Shown: positions 42,187-49,731 of the stretch, piece by piece | Position numbering within the stretch: the stretch's first letter is position 1 | Layout of the letters: every line of letters begins with the position of its first letter | NCBI GenBank assembly: GCA_052117325.1 | Contig: JBQKJJ010000001.1 | DNA: 64,000 bases | Reading direction: 5' to 3' (one strand) | DNA from: CAG-964 sp902789345 | GTDB lineage: Bacteria > Bacillota > Clostridia > Oscillospirales > Acutalibacteraceae | The notes under the pieces: model-generated | Databases searched by the model: none | Seen by the model: only the letters and a program-made list of their open reading frames with translations | What the model was told of the DNA's origin: nothing | Translations under genes and position numbers: made by a program

Positions 42187-43110
42187 ATGAGTTTATTTGG
42201 TAATAAAAATGAGATTTCTGATACGCAAAGGGAACTTGAGGAATATATGAAAAAGCGTAGTCAGGATAATTCAGGTATGAATTTTAACGGCTACTATTCC
42301 CCTGACAGCTTTACAGGCAACACCCCACAACAGGGTTATGCCCAAAGTGACAGTCAGGCTGAATATAGAAATGAAACAGAAAAAAATGCTGAGGCAAGTG
42401 CAGCTTGGAAATCAGAAATATCCTTTAAGGGCGGTGCAAAAAACTTATCCTCCGGTATAGCAATTACTGCAGTGGTTTCTGTTATAGGTTTGGTTCTTGC
42501 CGTTTTTTGCGCTGCTATAAACCCTATATACGGTATAATGGTTTTTGGTGCTGTTATAGCCGTTGTTGGTTTTTTTCTGTCTATTTCCGACAATGTATTG
42601 AAAATTGGGTATGGCGGACTAGTAATTGTTATTGCAGGTATTGTATTAACGATAGGGGCAGCTTCGGCATTAACAGGCTTTAAAACTATACTTCCTGTAC
42701 TGTCTACTACACTTGGTACAATATTAGGTGCATGTATGATAATTATCCCTTCTGTCAAATTAAAGCGCAAGAAGAGAATATGTACTGAAAAAGTTTTGGG
42801 CGAAGTTATTGACATAAAAAAAAGGCGTAGTAGGAGCAACGGGTCGAGTTCCACCGTATACTGCCCTGTGTATAAATACAAATACTTAGGTATGGTCTAT
42901 ACCCACTCAAGCAATACATATACAAATGTAGGTGTACCTAAACTGGGCAGTGCAACTGAAATGAGGGTAAATCCTAACGACCCTCAGCAAGCTTATGTTG
43001 TTAAAGATAATGGCAGGTCTGCTACTGTTGTCGCGGGTGTTCTTTTTATGGTAATGTCTTTGTTTATGACCGCTATGATAATATTAACATCAATATTACC
43101 ATCAAATTAA
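42187..43110 (+). CDS. DUF3592-type membrane protein, paralogue A
   Basis: The 307-residue protein starts with a short charged helix motif (ISDTQRELEEYMKKR, 10-24) shared by the next two genes, then a Gln/Asn/Ser-rich region (25-80), four hydrophobic segments (about 92-190) and a DUF3592-like soluble domain (about 200-275). That domain has CPVYKYKYLGMVYTHSSN and the closing pattern PKLGSATEMRVNPNDPQQAYV. A last helix (about 281-303) ends the protein. The function is unknown. The three paralogues are spaced 43-47 bp apart and share one promoter. Confidence 0.72.
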   Translation: MSLFGNKNEISDTQRELEEYMKKRSQDNSGMNFNGYYSPDSFTGNTPQQGYAQSDSQAEYRNETEKNAEASAAWKSEISFKGGAKNLSSGIAITAVVSVIGLVLAVFCAAINPIYGIMVFGAVIAVVGFFLSISDNVLKIGYGGLVIVIAGIVLTIGAASALTGFKTILPVLSTTLGTILGACMIIIPSVKLKRKKRICTEKVLGEVIDIKKRRSRSNGSSSTVYCPVYKYKYLGMVYTHSSNTYTNVGVPKLGSATEMRVNPNDPQQAYVVKDNGRSATVVAGVLFMVMSLFMTAMIILTSILPSN

Positions 43111-43153
43111 CTGTCGAACTACATATTTTAAAAGTTACTAAAGAGGTATTTTA

Positions 43154-43909
43154 ATGGGCTTATTTAAAAATCATAACAATATTTCCGATACTGAAAAAGA
43201 GGTAGAGGAATATTTAAAAAAGCGTAAAAAAGAGGGTGCATATGATGTTGTAGATAATATGACAAACGGAAGCTACTCACAAAATAACAACTACTATACC
43301 CCTAATGCTGCCAACGGAGACAGTTATCAACAAAATGGTGCAAATGCCGGAAACGGTTACTATCAGCAGAACAACGCCAACGGAGAAAGTGATGGTTATT
43401 ATCAGCAGGATATTGCAAATAAACATTGCCCTACTTACTATCAGCAGGACGCTGTAAACGAAAGCAGTAATTATTATCAGCAAAATGCTGCAAACCAAGG
43501 CGACTATCAGCAGGATATTGCAAACAAGCATTGTCCCACCTACTATCACAATGATTCTGATAATAATGTTTACACTCAACAGGACAGTGGCTATCAACAG
43601 ACTAATTACTATACAAATCAGCCTAAGTCGACCGGTATATTTAAGCATAAAAAAGCCGCTTTGTTTATGTTAATCTGTTTTATAGCTGTATTTGTAACTG
43701 CAGCTATAGGGTCAAAATTCTTGTGCTTAGGTTTTTTCGGAATGTTGTTTTGTTTGGTTGGTATTTATGTAATGGTTGACAGAAAGTCTGTTATTAGTGC
43801 AAATCGTAAAAAACACAGTGCAATACCGCTTGGAATTACATTTACGATTATGGGGGCTATAAGTGTTGTGGCGGCAGTAATTAATGTGTTGCATGAATTC
43901 GGAATATAA
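43154..43909 (+). CDS. Membrane protein with Tyr/Gln/Asn-rich repeats, paralogue B
   Basis: The 251-residue protein has the shared N-terminal motif (ISDTEKEVEEYLKKRKKEGAYD, 9 to about 30), then a low-complexity region (about 35-160) built of YYQQ-containing repeats, with a 13-residue unit QQDIANKHCPTYY present twice (codons at 43403-43441 and 43508-43546). Three hydrophobic segments (about 171-247) follow. The DUF3592 domain found in paralogues A and C is absent. AAAGAGGT precedes the ATG. No function is known; the N-terminal region is likely disordered and cytoplasmic. Confidence 0.7.
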   Translation: MGLFKNHNNISDTEKEVEEYLKKRKKEGAYDVVDNMTNGSYSQNNNYYTPNAANGDSYQQNGANAGNGYYQQNNANGESDGYYQQDIANKHCPTYYQQDAVNESSNYYQQNAANQGDYQQDIANKHCPTYYHNDSDNNVYTQQDSGYQQTNYYTNQPKSTGIFKHKKAALFMLICFIAVFVTAAIGSKFLCLGFFGMLFCLVGIYVMVDRKSVISANRKKHSAIPLGITFTIMGAISVVAAVINVLHEFGI

Positions 43910-43956
43910 TAATTTTTATAATTTATTTAAACTAGCATAGGAGGGGAGAATTTGTT

Positions 43957-44916
43957 ATGAGTTTATTTGATGATGATAGAACAAATGACACAGGGCAGGA
44001 GGTTGAGGCTTATTTAAAGCAACGCCAAAAAGAGGGTGCATATAATATTGAGAACAATGGACAATATAAAACCTACAATAGCAACAGTAATCCATACTAT
44101 CAACAGGTATCGGGTGAAAATAAGCAGGCAGGCGGCGCATATTCACAACCCACTGAAAATCAATCTGTATACAACGGAAATCAATATCAAACCGAAAAGG
44201 AATTAAAAAAGCTGCAGAAAGAGGCCTTTTTAAAGAAAGCACATAAGAGAATCTATATAACTATGGCAGTAGCCTTTTTATCAATATTTGTTGTGAGCTT
44301 TGTACATGCTATGCTGGCTGTAGTAGCATTTGGTATTATTTTTACATTGGCAGGTGTTCTTTGTGCATTAAACGGTAAAATCAGAGAAAGCTGTTATTTA
44401 ACTCTTTTATGCTTAGGTGTTGGCTTAACCTTAGTGGTTGGCGGTTTGCTGAATATGGTAGGTATAGTCAATATATTTACCGAAGCTATTATTCCGTACA
44501 TATTTGGGTATCCCATATTCGTTGGTGTGGCAACTATAATAATTCCAATTATTTATACAGCTGTTGAAAAAACTAAATATCCCCAAAAGGTTGTAGCAAG
44601 AGTAGTTGAGTATGAAAAGGGTCAGAGCTTGTCAGGTGCAAAACCGCCATGTTATTCTGTAGTTTATGAGTATAGCTATATGGGAAAAAAATATACCTGT
44701 AATTTGGATGCCTTACGATATTATAGGAGGCTGCCTAAAATCGGCTCAACTAAAAATTTATATATAAACCCGGCCGATCCTGAGGTGGCTATACCACTGG
44801 GAATATCAAGCGGAGATGTATTGGTTGCTATTGTTCTTATAATAATCGGAATAGGATTAACGGCAATAAGTAATGGCTGCTTTAACGGTTTAGTAATATA
44901 CAGAACGTATAAATGA
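43957..44916 (+). CDS. DUF3592-type membrane protein, paralogue C
   Basis: The 319-residue protein repeats the cluster layout: N-terminal motif (TNDTGQEVEAYLKQRQKEGAYN, 8-29), Asn/Gln/Tyr-rich region (30-80), a basic helix with KELKKLQKEAFLKKAHKR, hydrophobic helices (about 98-205), and a DUF3592-like domain (about 212-275) with CYSVVYEYSYMGKKYTC and RRLPKIGSTKNLYINPADPEVA. A last helix spans about 285-305. AGGAGGGGAG lies before the ATG. The remnant at 44920-45111 directly follows and aligns with its C-terminal part. Confidence 0.72.
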   Translation: MSLFDDDRTNDTGQEVEAYLKQRQKEGAYNIENNGQYKTYNSNSNPYYQQVSGENKQAGGAYSQPTENQSVYNGNQYQTEKELKKLQKEAFLKKAHKRIYITMAVAFLSIFVVSFVHAMLAVVAFGIIFTLAGVLCALNGKIRESCYLTLLCLGVGLTLVVGGLLNMVGIVNIFTEAIIPYIFGYPIFVGVATIIIPIIYTAVEKTKYPQKVVARVVEYEKGQSLSGAKPPCYSVVYEYSYMGKKYTCNLDALRYYRRLPKIGSTKNLYINPADPEVAIPLGISSGDVLVAIVLIIIGIGLTAISNGCFNGLVIYRTYK

Positions 44917-44919
44917 TAA

Positions 44920-45111
44920 AAAATTTTATTATGGTTTTATAAGTTATTTTTGCCTGGTATAGGGAAGAAGGTACAAATATATATAAATCCTAACAAGCCT
45001 AAGAAAGTGCGCTTTGCCGGTGTTGGTTTTAAGACACGAAATGTGTTTATAGGATTTATTACAATACTTGTACCTGCGATTATTATTGATATGCCTTTGC
45101 TAAGGCAATAA
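44920..45111 (+). pseudogene. Remnant of a fourth DUF3592 paralogue
   Basis: An open frame without a start codon encodes LPGIGKKVQIYINPNKPKK (from 44950), which aligns with the RRLPKIGSTKNLYINPADPEV end of paralogue C. A hydrophobic segment (NVFIGFITILVPAIII) and a stop at 45109-45111 follow, again as in paralogue C. Only the last 60 or so codons remain, so this is the decayed 3' end of another tandem copy. Confidence 0.75.
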
Positions 45112-45154
45112 TTAAGACATATGTATTTCAATATAAAAGGAGGAATAAAGACCA

Positions 45155-45661
45155 ATGAAAAGACAAGGTTACATAAACTGGGACGAATATTTTATGGGAG
45201 TGGCACTGCTTGCTGCACAGCGCAGTAAGGACCCTAACACACAGGTAGGAGCCTGCATAGTAAGCGGTGAAAACAGCTGTTACGGCAGTAATGTAATAAT
45301 TTCAACAGGCTACAACGGCTTTCCTATAGGATGTTCAGACGATGAATACCCTTGGGAGCGTGAGGGCAGCGGCAACGAAACTAAATACCCGTTTGTAGTA
45401 CATGCAGAGCTTAATGCCATACTTAACGCACACGGAAAATCACTGCTTGGCACAAAAATATATGTTGCGCTTTTCCCGTGCAATGAGTGTGCAAAGGCTA
45501 TAATTCAGGCAGGCATTAAAGAGGTTATTTATCTTTCTGACAAATACCACGATTCAGACGGTTCTAAGGCTTCTCGCCGTATGCTTACCTCTGCCGGAGT
45601 TAAGCTTACAAAGTTTGTACCGTCCACAGAAAAAATAGTTTTAGATTTTAATATAGAATAA
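45155..45661 (+). CDS. Deoxycytidylate deaminase (ComEB-like)
   Basis: The enzyme deaminates dCMP to dUMP for thymidylate synthesis. The 168 residues hold the zinc site: HAELNAIL (catalytic glutamate after the first histidine, about 89-91) and PCNECAKAI (two cysteines, about 109-112), preceded by DPNTQVGACIV and ISTGYNGFP, which bind nucleotide. The name ComEB is used for the B. subtilis relative. GGAGG before the ATG. It is the last gene before a bidirectional terminator. Confidence 0.93.
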   Translation: MKRQGYINWDEYFMGVALLAAQRSKDPNTQVGACIVSGENSCYGSNVIISTGYNGFPIGCSDDEYPWEREGSGNETKYPFVVHAELNAILNAHGKSLLGTKIYVALFPCNECAKAIIQAGIKEVIYLSDKYHDSDGSKASRRMLTSAGVKLTKFVPSTEKIVLDFNIE

Positions 45662-45692
45662 CATAACTGGTTAAACTAATAACCTGCAAAAA

Positions 45693-45732
45693 AGCACCTG
45701 TGTCTTTAAAAGTTGACACAGGTGCTTTCGTT
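45693..45732. terminator. Bidirectional terminator
   Basis: AGCACCTGTGTC (45693-45704) pairs perfectly with GACACAGGTGCT (45715-45726), with TTCGTTTT on the right and CTTTTTTGC on the complementary left side. It separates two convergent genes. Confidence 0.9.
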
Positions 45733-45761
45733 TTATGCTGTTTTATTTTAAGCACAAGCTA

Positions 45762-47279
45762 TTAGTTGCTTGTAATGTCTGTAGGTTCACTCGTCTTTTT
45801 TCCTTTTTGCGGATTGCTGTATTTGGCTATTAAATCCTTTATGTTCAGCCAGTCGTCATGATGTTTATATTTCTTTATGTAACAGCTTGCATAGCCCATC
45901 ATAAGCCAGAAAAGAATAACCGTAAACGAAATATCATAAAGCAGTGCCTTTTCAAATACAGCGTAGAACAGGTAAGCAAATAGAAACGAGAATATACAGG
46001 GCAGTGCGTCGTCGCTGTAAAAGCTGTTTTTTCGCATAAACAGTACCCTTGAAACGCTTATTATAAACCTTAAACCGAAAATTGCAAACAGCAAAAAGCC
46101 TATAACGCCTGTAGAAACAAGCAATGTTAAAAATCCGTTGTGCAAATCATTGTGGTGGTACGAATAGCTAAGAGCGCCGTTTAAATATTCTTGGCTGTAT
46201 AAAACGATGTTTCCGTTAGATATTCCTATAACAGGCGAAAGCTTAAACAAATCAAGAGATTCTTTCCAAAGTTTTGTTCTTCCGCTGTCTATATTTTTAT
46301 TTTTGTGGGAAAATGTTACACTGCTGGACGGCTCTGTTGGTTTTTGGTTTTGCTGTTTTTGTGTACCGTCAGAAGCAATGTTGTTTTGCGTATCATCATT
46401 AAGCAGGCTGACAATGGATGTGGTTTTTGAAACCACAACAGAAAATCCTGCCTGACATATGGTTCTTATAAACAGTGTAGCCCCCACTAAAAACACACCT
46501 ATAAGAATAAGCGAGCCAAGCTTTACTACAAGCTTTTTTCTTGTGGTTGGTGGGTTGGCAAAAAATCTGCAAACTATGTACACAAAAACATAGGCTATGC
46601 CCAGCACTATAGCGGCGTTGGAGTCGCACAAAAGCAGGGAAAACAGGCTTGTAAGTCCACACAGGGCAAGCAGTATCTTGTTTACGGCCGGCTTTTTAAC
46701 CCTGTCAATAAAGCTTTTTTTATATAAAATATGGCAGAAAGCCAAAGCCGCTACAGAGGTAAAGCCCAGGTTGTTGGGATTTACATATATTCCCGTAAAT
46801 CGGTTTTCATATATGGTAAATTTAATCCAGTACCATTCAAAGCGAAAATCAATAAGCAGACAAAAAATTCCTATTATATTTGCTGCTGTTACTATGTAAA
46901 CAACTGTTGTTGCAATTTGGTAAAGCTCCAGCCTAAAGTTAAAACCGGGTTCTGTATGCATACCGTAGAAAATAACAAAGCATATTGCAATGTGAAGAAA
47001 CATTACCAGGCTGTAGAAAAATGTTACTGACAAATTAATAAGTATTGACAGCAACGAAATAATCAAAAATGCATTTATCCATATTCCAAAGCTAAAGGTA
47101 AAAATGGTTTTGTTCTTTTTTTGATTGTAAAAGGTAAGATAGACTCCCCATATAAAGAGCAATACCAGCAGAACATATGCCGCTATCTGTAAAAAAGAAA
47201 TGGTGCAGAAAAGCAAATCTATAATATATATTTTTCTAAATAAAGAAGAATCTCGGGTTTTTTCTTTAAGTGTAGTCAC
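45762..47279 (-). CDS. O-antigen ligase/polymerase-family membrane protein
   Basis: The 505-residue protein has about twelve membrane helices and belongs to the O-antigen ligase (Wzy/WaaL-like) superfamily, which joins or polymerises lipid-linked glycans. The signature region YSYHHNDLHNGFLTLLVSTGVIGFLLF (about 367-393) lies after a large extracytoplasmic loop (about 285-365) that contains Gln/Asn/Pro-rich sequence. A Gram-positive role in capsule or exopolysaccharide polymerisation is likely. It follows the sugar-transferase gene by 21 bp in the same operon. Confidence 0.83.
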   Translation of the reverse strand: MTTLKEKTRDSSLFRKIYIIDLLFCTISFLQIAAYVLLVLLFIWGVYLTFYNQKKNKTIFTFSFGIWINAFLIISLLSILINLSVTFFYSLVMFLHIAICFVIFYGMHTEPGFNFRLELYQIATTVVYIVTAANIIGIFCLLIDFRFEWYWIKFTIYENRFTGIYVNPNNLGFTSVAALAFCHILYKKSFIDRVKKPAVNKILLALCGLTSLFSLLLCDSNAAIVLGIAYVFVYIVCRFFANPPTTRKKLVVKLGSLILIGVFLVGATLFIRTICQAGFSVVVSKTTSIVSLLNDDTQNNIASDGTQKQQNQKPTEPSSSVTFSHKNKNIDSGRTKLWKESLDLFKLSPVIGISNGNIVLYSQEYLNGALSYSYHHNDLHNGFLTLLVSTGVIGFLLFAIFGLRFIISVSRVLFMRKNSFYSDDALPCIFSFLFAYLFYAVFEKALLYDISFTVILFWLMMGYASCYIKKYKHHDDWLNIKDLIAKYSNPQKGKKTSEPTDITSN

Positions 47280-47300
47280 AGCTATCCTCCCGAATAGATA

Positions 47301-47984
47301 TTAACTGAAAACTTCCTTTACTGTTTTCAGCATTATGCCTAAATCGTAAAAAACATTAAATTTGCGATAATAATCAAGGTTAAGCTCCATTTTTTTAGGA
47401 AGTATAATTTCCATATAGTTTTTGTCAACCATTGCAGGGTCAGAAAAATACTCGTCGTTGTCTTTAAACGAAATACTTGCCATAGAGGTAATACCGGCAG
47501 GTGTAAGCAGTGTGGCATACATTACAGGGGTATATTTCTTTACATATTTCATAACCTCGGGGCGTGTGCCCACAAAGCTCATATCTCCGCATAAAACATT
47601 AAATACCTGTGGAAGCTCATCCAGACGAATTTTTCTCAGCTTTTCGCCAAGCTTAGTAACACGCTTGTCGTTTGCCTCGGTAATAAGTCCACCAAGTTTT
47701 TCGGCGTTGTTTACCATAGTACGAAACTTAAGTATTTTAAATTTTTTGCCGTTGGTTGTTATTCTTGTTTGTTTAAAAAATATAGGGCCCGGCGAATCAC
47801 ACTTAACCATAACGGCAATAACTGCCATAGGTATGGCAAGTATTATTACTAAGATAAGTGAAACCAAAATGTCAAACACTCTTTTTACAAAAAGCGAGCC
47901 TTTTTTCTTGCTTAATATATTATAATACTCCTTAACAGCGTCATTACGCATATAATCAGGAAGATTTTCCCACTTACACAGCAT
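47301..47984 (-). CDS. Undecaprenyl-phosphate sugar phosphotransferase
   Basis: The initiating enzyme of polysaccharide synthesis moves a sugar-phosphate to undecaprenyl phosphate. The 227-residue protein has one membrane helix (about 35-58) and the bacterial sugar transferase domain: KRVFDILVSL, SPGPIFFKQTRI, FKILKFRTM, RKIRLDELPQVFNVLCGDMSFVGTRPE. It lacks the large N-terminal helix bundle of WbaP-type enzymes, so it is the short form. GAGG before the ATG. It shares an operon with the ligase-family gene; no glycosyltransferase genes are nearby. Confidence 0.93.
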   Translation of the reverse strand: MLCKWENLPDYMRNDAVKEYYNILSKKKGSLFVKRVFDILVSLILVIILAIPMAVIAVMVKCDSPGPIFFKQTRITTNGKKFKILKFRTMVNNAEKLGGLITEANDKRVTKLGEKLRKIRLDELPQVFNVLCGDMSFVGTRPEVMKYVKKYTPVMYATLLTPAGITSMASISFKDNDEYFSDPAMVDKNYMEIILPKKMELNLDYYRKFNVFYDLGIMLKTVKEVFS

Positions 47985-48133
47985 AACAGAACCTCACTTC
48001 AACATCTAAATTATAAGCCCAAAGGGCTTAGGTGTTAAATACATAAATGCTTTTAAATAATGTTCTTATTAGACAGAACAAAAAACAGCTGTTATTCAGA
48101 AGTATATCAGTAAACAAGCCATTCCAGTATCTA

Positions 48134-48162
48134 ATTATATAGCAACGCTAGTGTTTATGCAA
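48134..48162 (-). promoter_or_regulatory. Promoter of the polysaccharide operon
   Basis: On the minus strand TTGCAT (48162-48157), 17 bp, TATAAT (48139-48134). Confidence 0.7.
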
Positions 48163-48252
48163 CTTATAATATCATAATAATTTTACTTAAATTTTAAAAT
48201 CAATATATAAATTCTGCACAAAAAATTCTTGTAAGTTTGGCTATTTGAATAG

Positions 48253-48280
48253 TTGACACATACTGTTTTTGGCGGATAAT
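48253..48280 (+). promoter_or_regulatory. Promoter of the small membrane-zinc ribbon gene
   Basis: TTGACA (48253-48258), 16 bp, GATAAT (48275-48280). A TATAAT nearer the gene (about 48343) has no matching -35. Confidence 0.55.
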
Positions 48281-48370
48281 AGTTATTACCTACAGAGAAA
48301 TGAAAAATTAATTTTTTATTAAATTATTTTTGGTGCATATGGTATATAATAACTTACAGGTGGTGAGTTT

Positions 48371-48805
48371 ATGCGTAATTTTTTTACTAAGGTAGCACAG
48401 TTTATGTACGGCAGGTACGGAATGGATAAGCTGAACATAGGCTTGTTTATTTTGTGGCTTGTTGTAAATATTTTAAACACCGTATTTTTTAAAAACTGGA
48501 TAGTACAGCTGGTTACTTACCTGATAGTGGCATTAATTATTTTCAGGTGCTTGTCAAAAAATATTGAACAGCGTAAAAGGGAAAACGATATTTTTATGTT
48601 TTGGTACTACAAAGCAAAGCCGCTTTGTATAAAAATAAAGGATTGGTTTAAACTGCAAGGCAGAAAATTTGCAGACAGAAAAACCCACCGCTATATAAAA
48701 TGCCCATATTGCAAGGCAACAATTCGAGTGCCTTTCAGTAAAGGAAAGCATACCGTAAAATGCCCACGCTGCTCTGAGGACTTTAAAACTAACATTAGGT
48801 TTTAA
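48371..48805 (+). CDS. Small membrane protein with C-terminal zinc ribbon
   Basis: The 144-residue protein has two hydrophobic helices (about 22-39 and 44-60) followed by a basic linker and a C-terminal zinc ribbon: CPYCKATIRVP (two cysteines) and CPRCSEDF (two cysteines), at about 114-137. This layout is common in Ruminococcaceae proteins of unknown function. GGTGGTG is the ribosome binding site. It is followed by two further small genes on the same strand. Confidence 0.75.
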   Translation: MRNFFTKVAQFMYGRYGMDKLNIGLFILWLVVNILNTVFFKNWIVQLVTYLIVALIIFRCLSKNIEQRKRENDIFMFWYYKAKPLCIKIKDWFKLQGRKFADRKTHRYIKCPYCKATIRVPFSKGKHTVKCPRCSEDFKTNIRF

Positions 48806-48851
48806 TGTGCATATAATAGTACATAAATAATAGCATTACAAGGAGTATTTT

Positions 48852-49355
48852 ATGGACGAACTAAATTATTGCTCAGTTTGCGGTACAAAGCTGATAAAAA
48901 AAGAATGTGGCGATGAGGGTATGGTAGACTATTGTACTCATTGCGACTGCTTTAAATTTCCTATATTTAACAGCGCCGTAAGTATGGTGGTATTTAACAA
49001 GGATAAAGACAAGATTTTGTTAATTCAGCAATATGGCAAAAAGGATAATATTTTGGTGGCAGGCTATATTAATAGAGGTGAAACACCTCAGGAAGCACTG
49101 CGGCGTGAAATTAATGAGGAAATAGGTGTAAATGCGGTTTCGTGGAACTACAACGACAGCATTTACTTTGAAAAGTCCAACACACTTATTCACAACTTTG
49201 TAGTGGTAGTTGACAGCGAGGATTTTAAGTTAAAGCAAAATGAAGTCGACTATGCAGACTGGTATTCGGTACCTGATACAGTAAAGTATATTAAGCCCAA
49301 CAGCTTAGCAAAACGCTTTTTAACAAACGCATTGCAGGTTAGGGGACTTATTTAA
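48852..49355 (+). CDS. Nudix hydrolase with N-terminal zinc ribbon (NudC-like)
   Basis: The 167-residue protein has a zinc ribbon (CSVCG at 7-11 and CTHCDC at 27-32), then a Nudix domain with a complete box, GYINRGE, seven residues, REI-x-EE-x-GV (about 73-95). NAD pyrophosphatases such as NudC have this order, but it is shorter than NudC and lacks the SQPWPFPxS motif of those enzymes, so the substrate is open. AAGGAG lies before the ATG. Confidence 0.85.
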   Translation: MDELNYCSVCGTKLIKKECGDEGMVDYCTHCDCFKFPIFNSAVSMVVFNKDKDKILLIQQYGKKDNILVAGYINRGETPQEALRREINEEIGVNAVSWNYNDSIYFEKSNTLIHNFVVVVDSEDFKLKQNEVDYADWYSVPDTVKYIKPNSLAKRFLTNALQVRGLI

Positions 49356-49413
49356 AAAATTGTTTGAATATTATATAGGCTGTGGTATAATTACCCAAAA
49401 GGAGGGTTTTATT

Positions 49414-49623
49414 ATGTGTTTTATTCTTAAAATGGCAAAGAAATTAATTAAGCTTGCAATTTTTCTCTTGGGCTTGTTGGTAGCCTTAAAGCTTATAATG
49501 AACAAGCTGGAAGAGAAAGGAATTGTTAAGCGTGAGTGGACGGCACAAAGAACTCCTGCAGGACGAGGACTTCGCTATGCAATGTCTGTATTGGATAAAT
49601 TTGTAATTTCTTTTCAGATTTAA
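49414..49623 (+). CDS. Small membrane protein
   Basis: The 69-residue product starts MCFILKMAKKLIKLAIFLLG, with one membrane helix (about 12-28) and a charged tail containing EEKGIVKREWTAQRTPAGRG. No family is recognised. AGGAGG at 49398-49403 fixes the ATG at 49414. It is last in a three-gene run before a bidirectional terminator. Confidence 0.65.
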   Translation: MCFILKMAKKLIKLAIFLLGLLVALKLIMNKLEEKGIVKREWTAQRTPAGRGLRYAMSVLDKFVISFQI

Positions 49624-49656
49624 TACTTATATTTTTAAAATGTTACTTAAAGGGAA

Positions 49657-49692
49657 ACCCCATACCGAATGACACGGTATGGGGTTCACTTT
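49657..49692. terminator. Bidirectional terminator
   Basis: ACCCCATACC (49657-49666) pairs perfectly with GGTATGGGGT (49676-49685). Flanks are TTCACTTT rightward and TTTCCCTTT leftward; it lies between convergent genes. Confidence 0.8.
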
Positions 49693-49731
49693 ATAAGTTT
49701 AAATTGTTTTAAATTTTTAATTGTTTACGGA

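Larger units (their letters stand above)
47985..48370. other. Divergent intergenic region
   Basis: No gene is seen in this AT-rich stretch. It holds a leftward promoter (48134-48162) with a leader of about 145 nt for the polysaccharide genes, and a rightward promoter (48253-48280). Confidence 0.6.
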
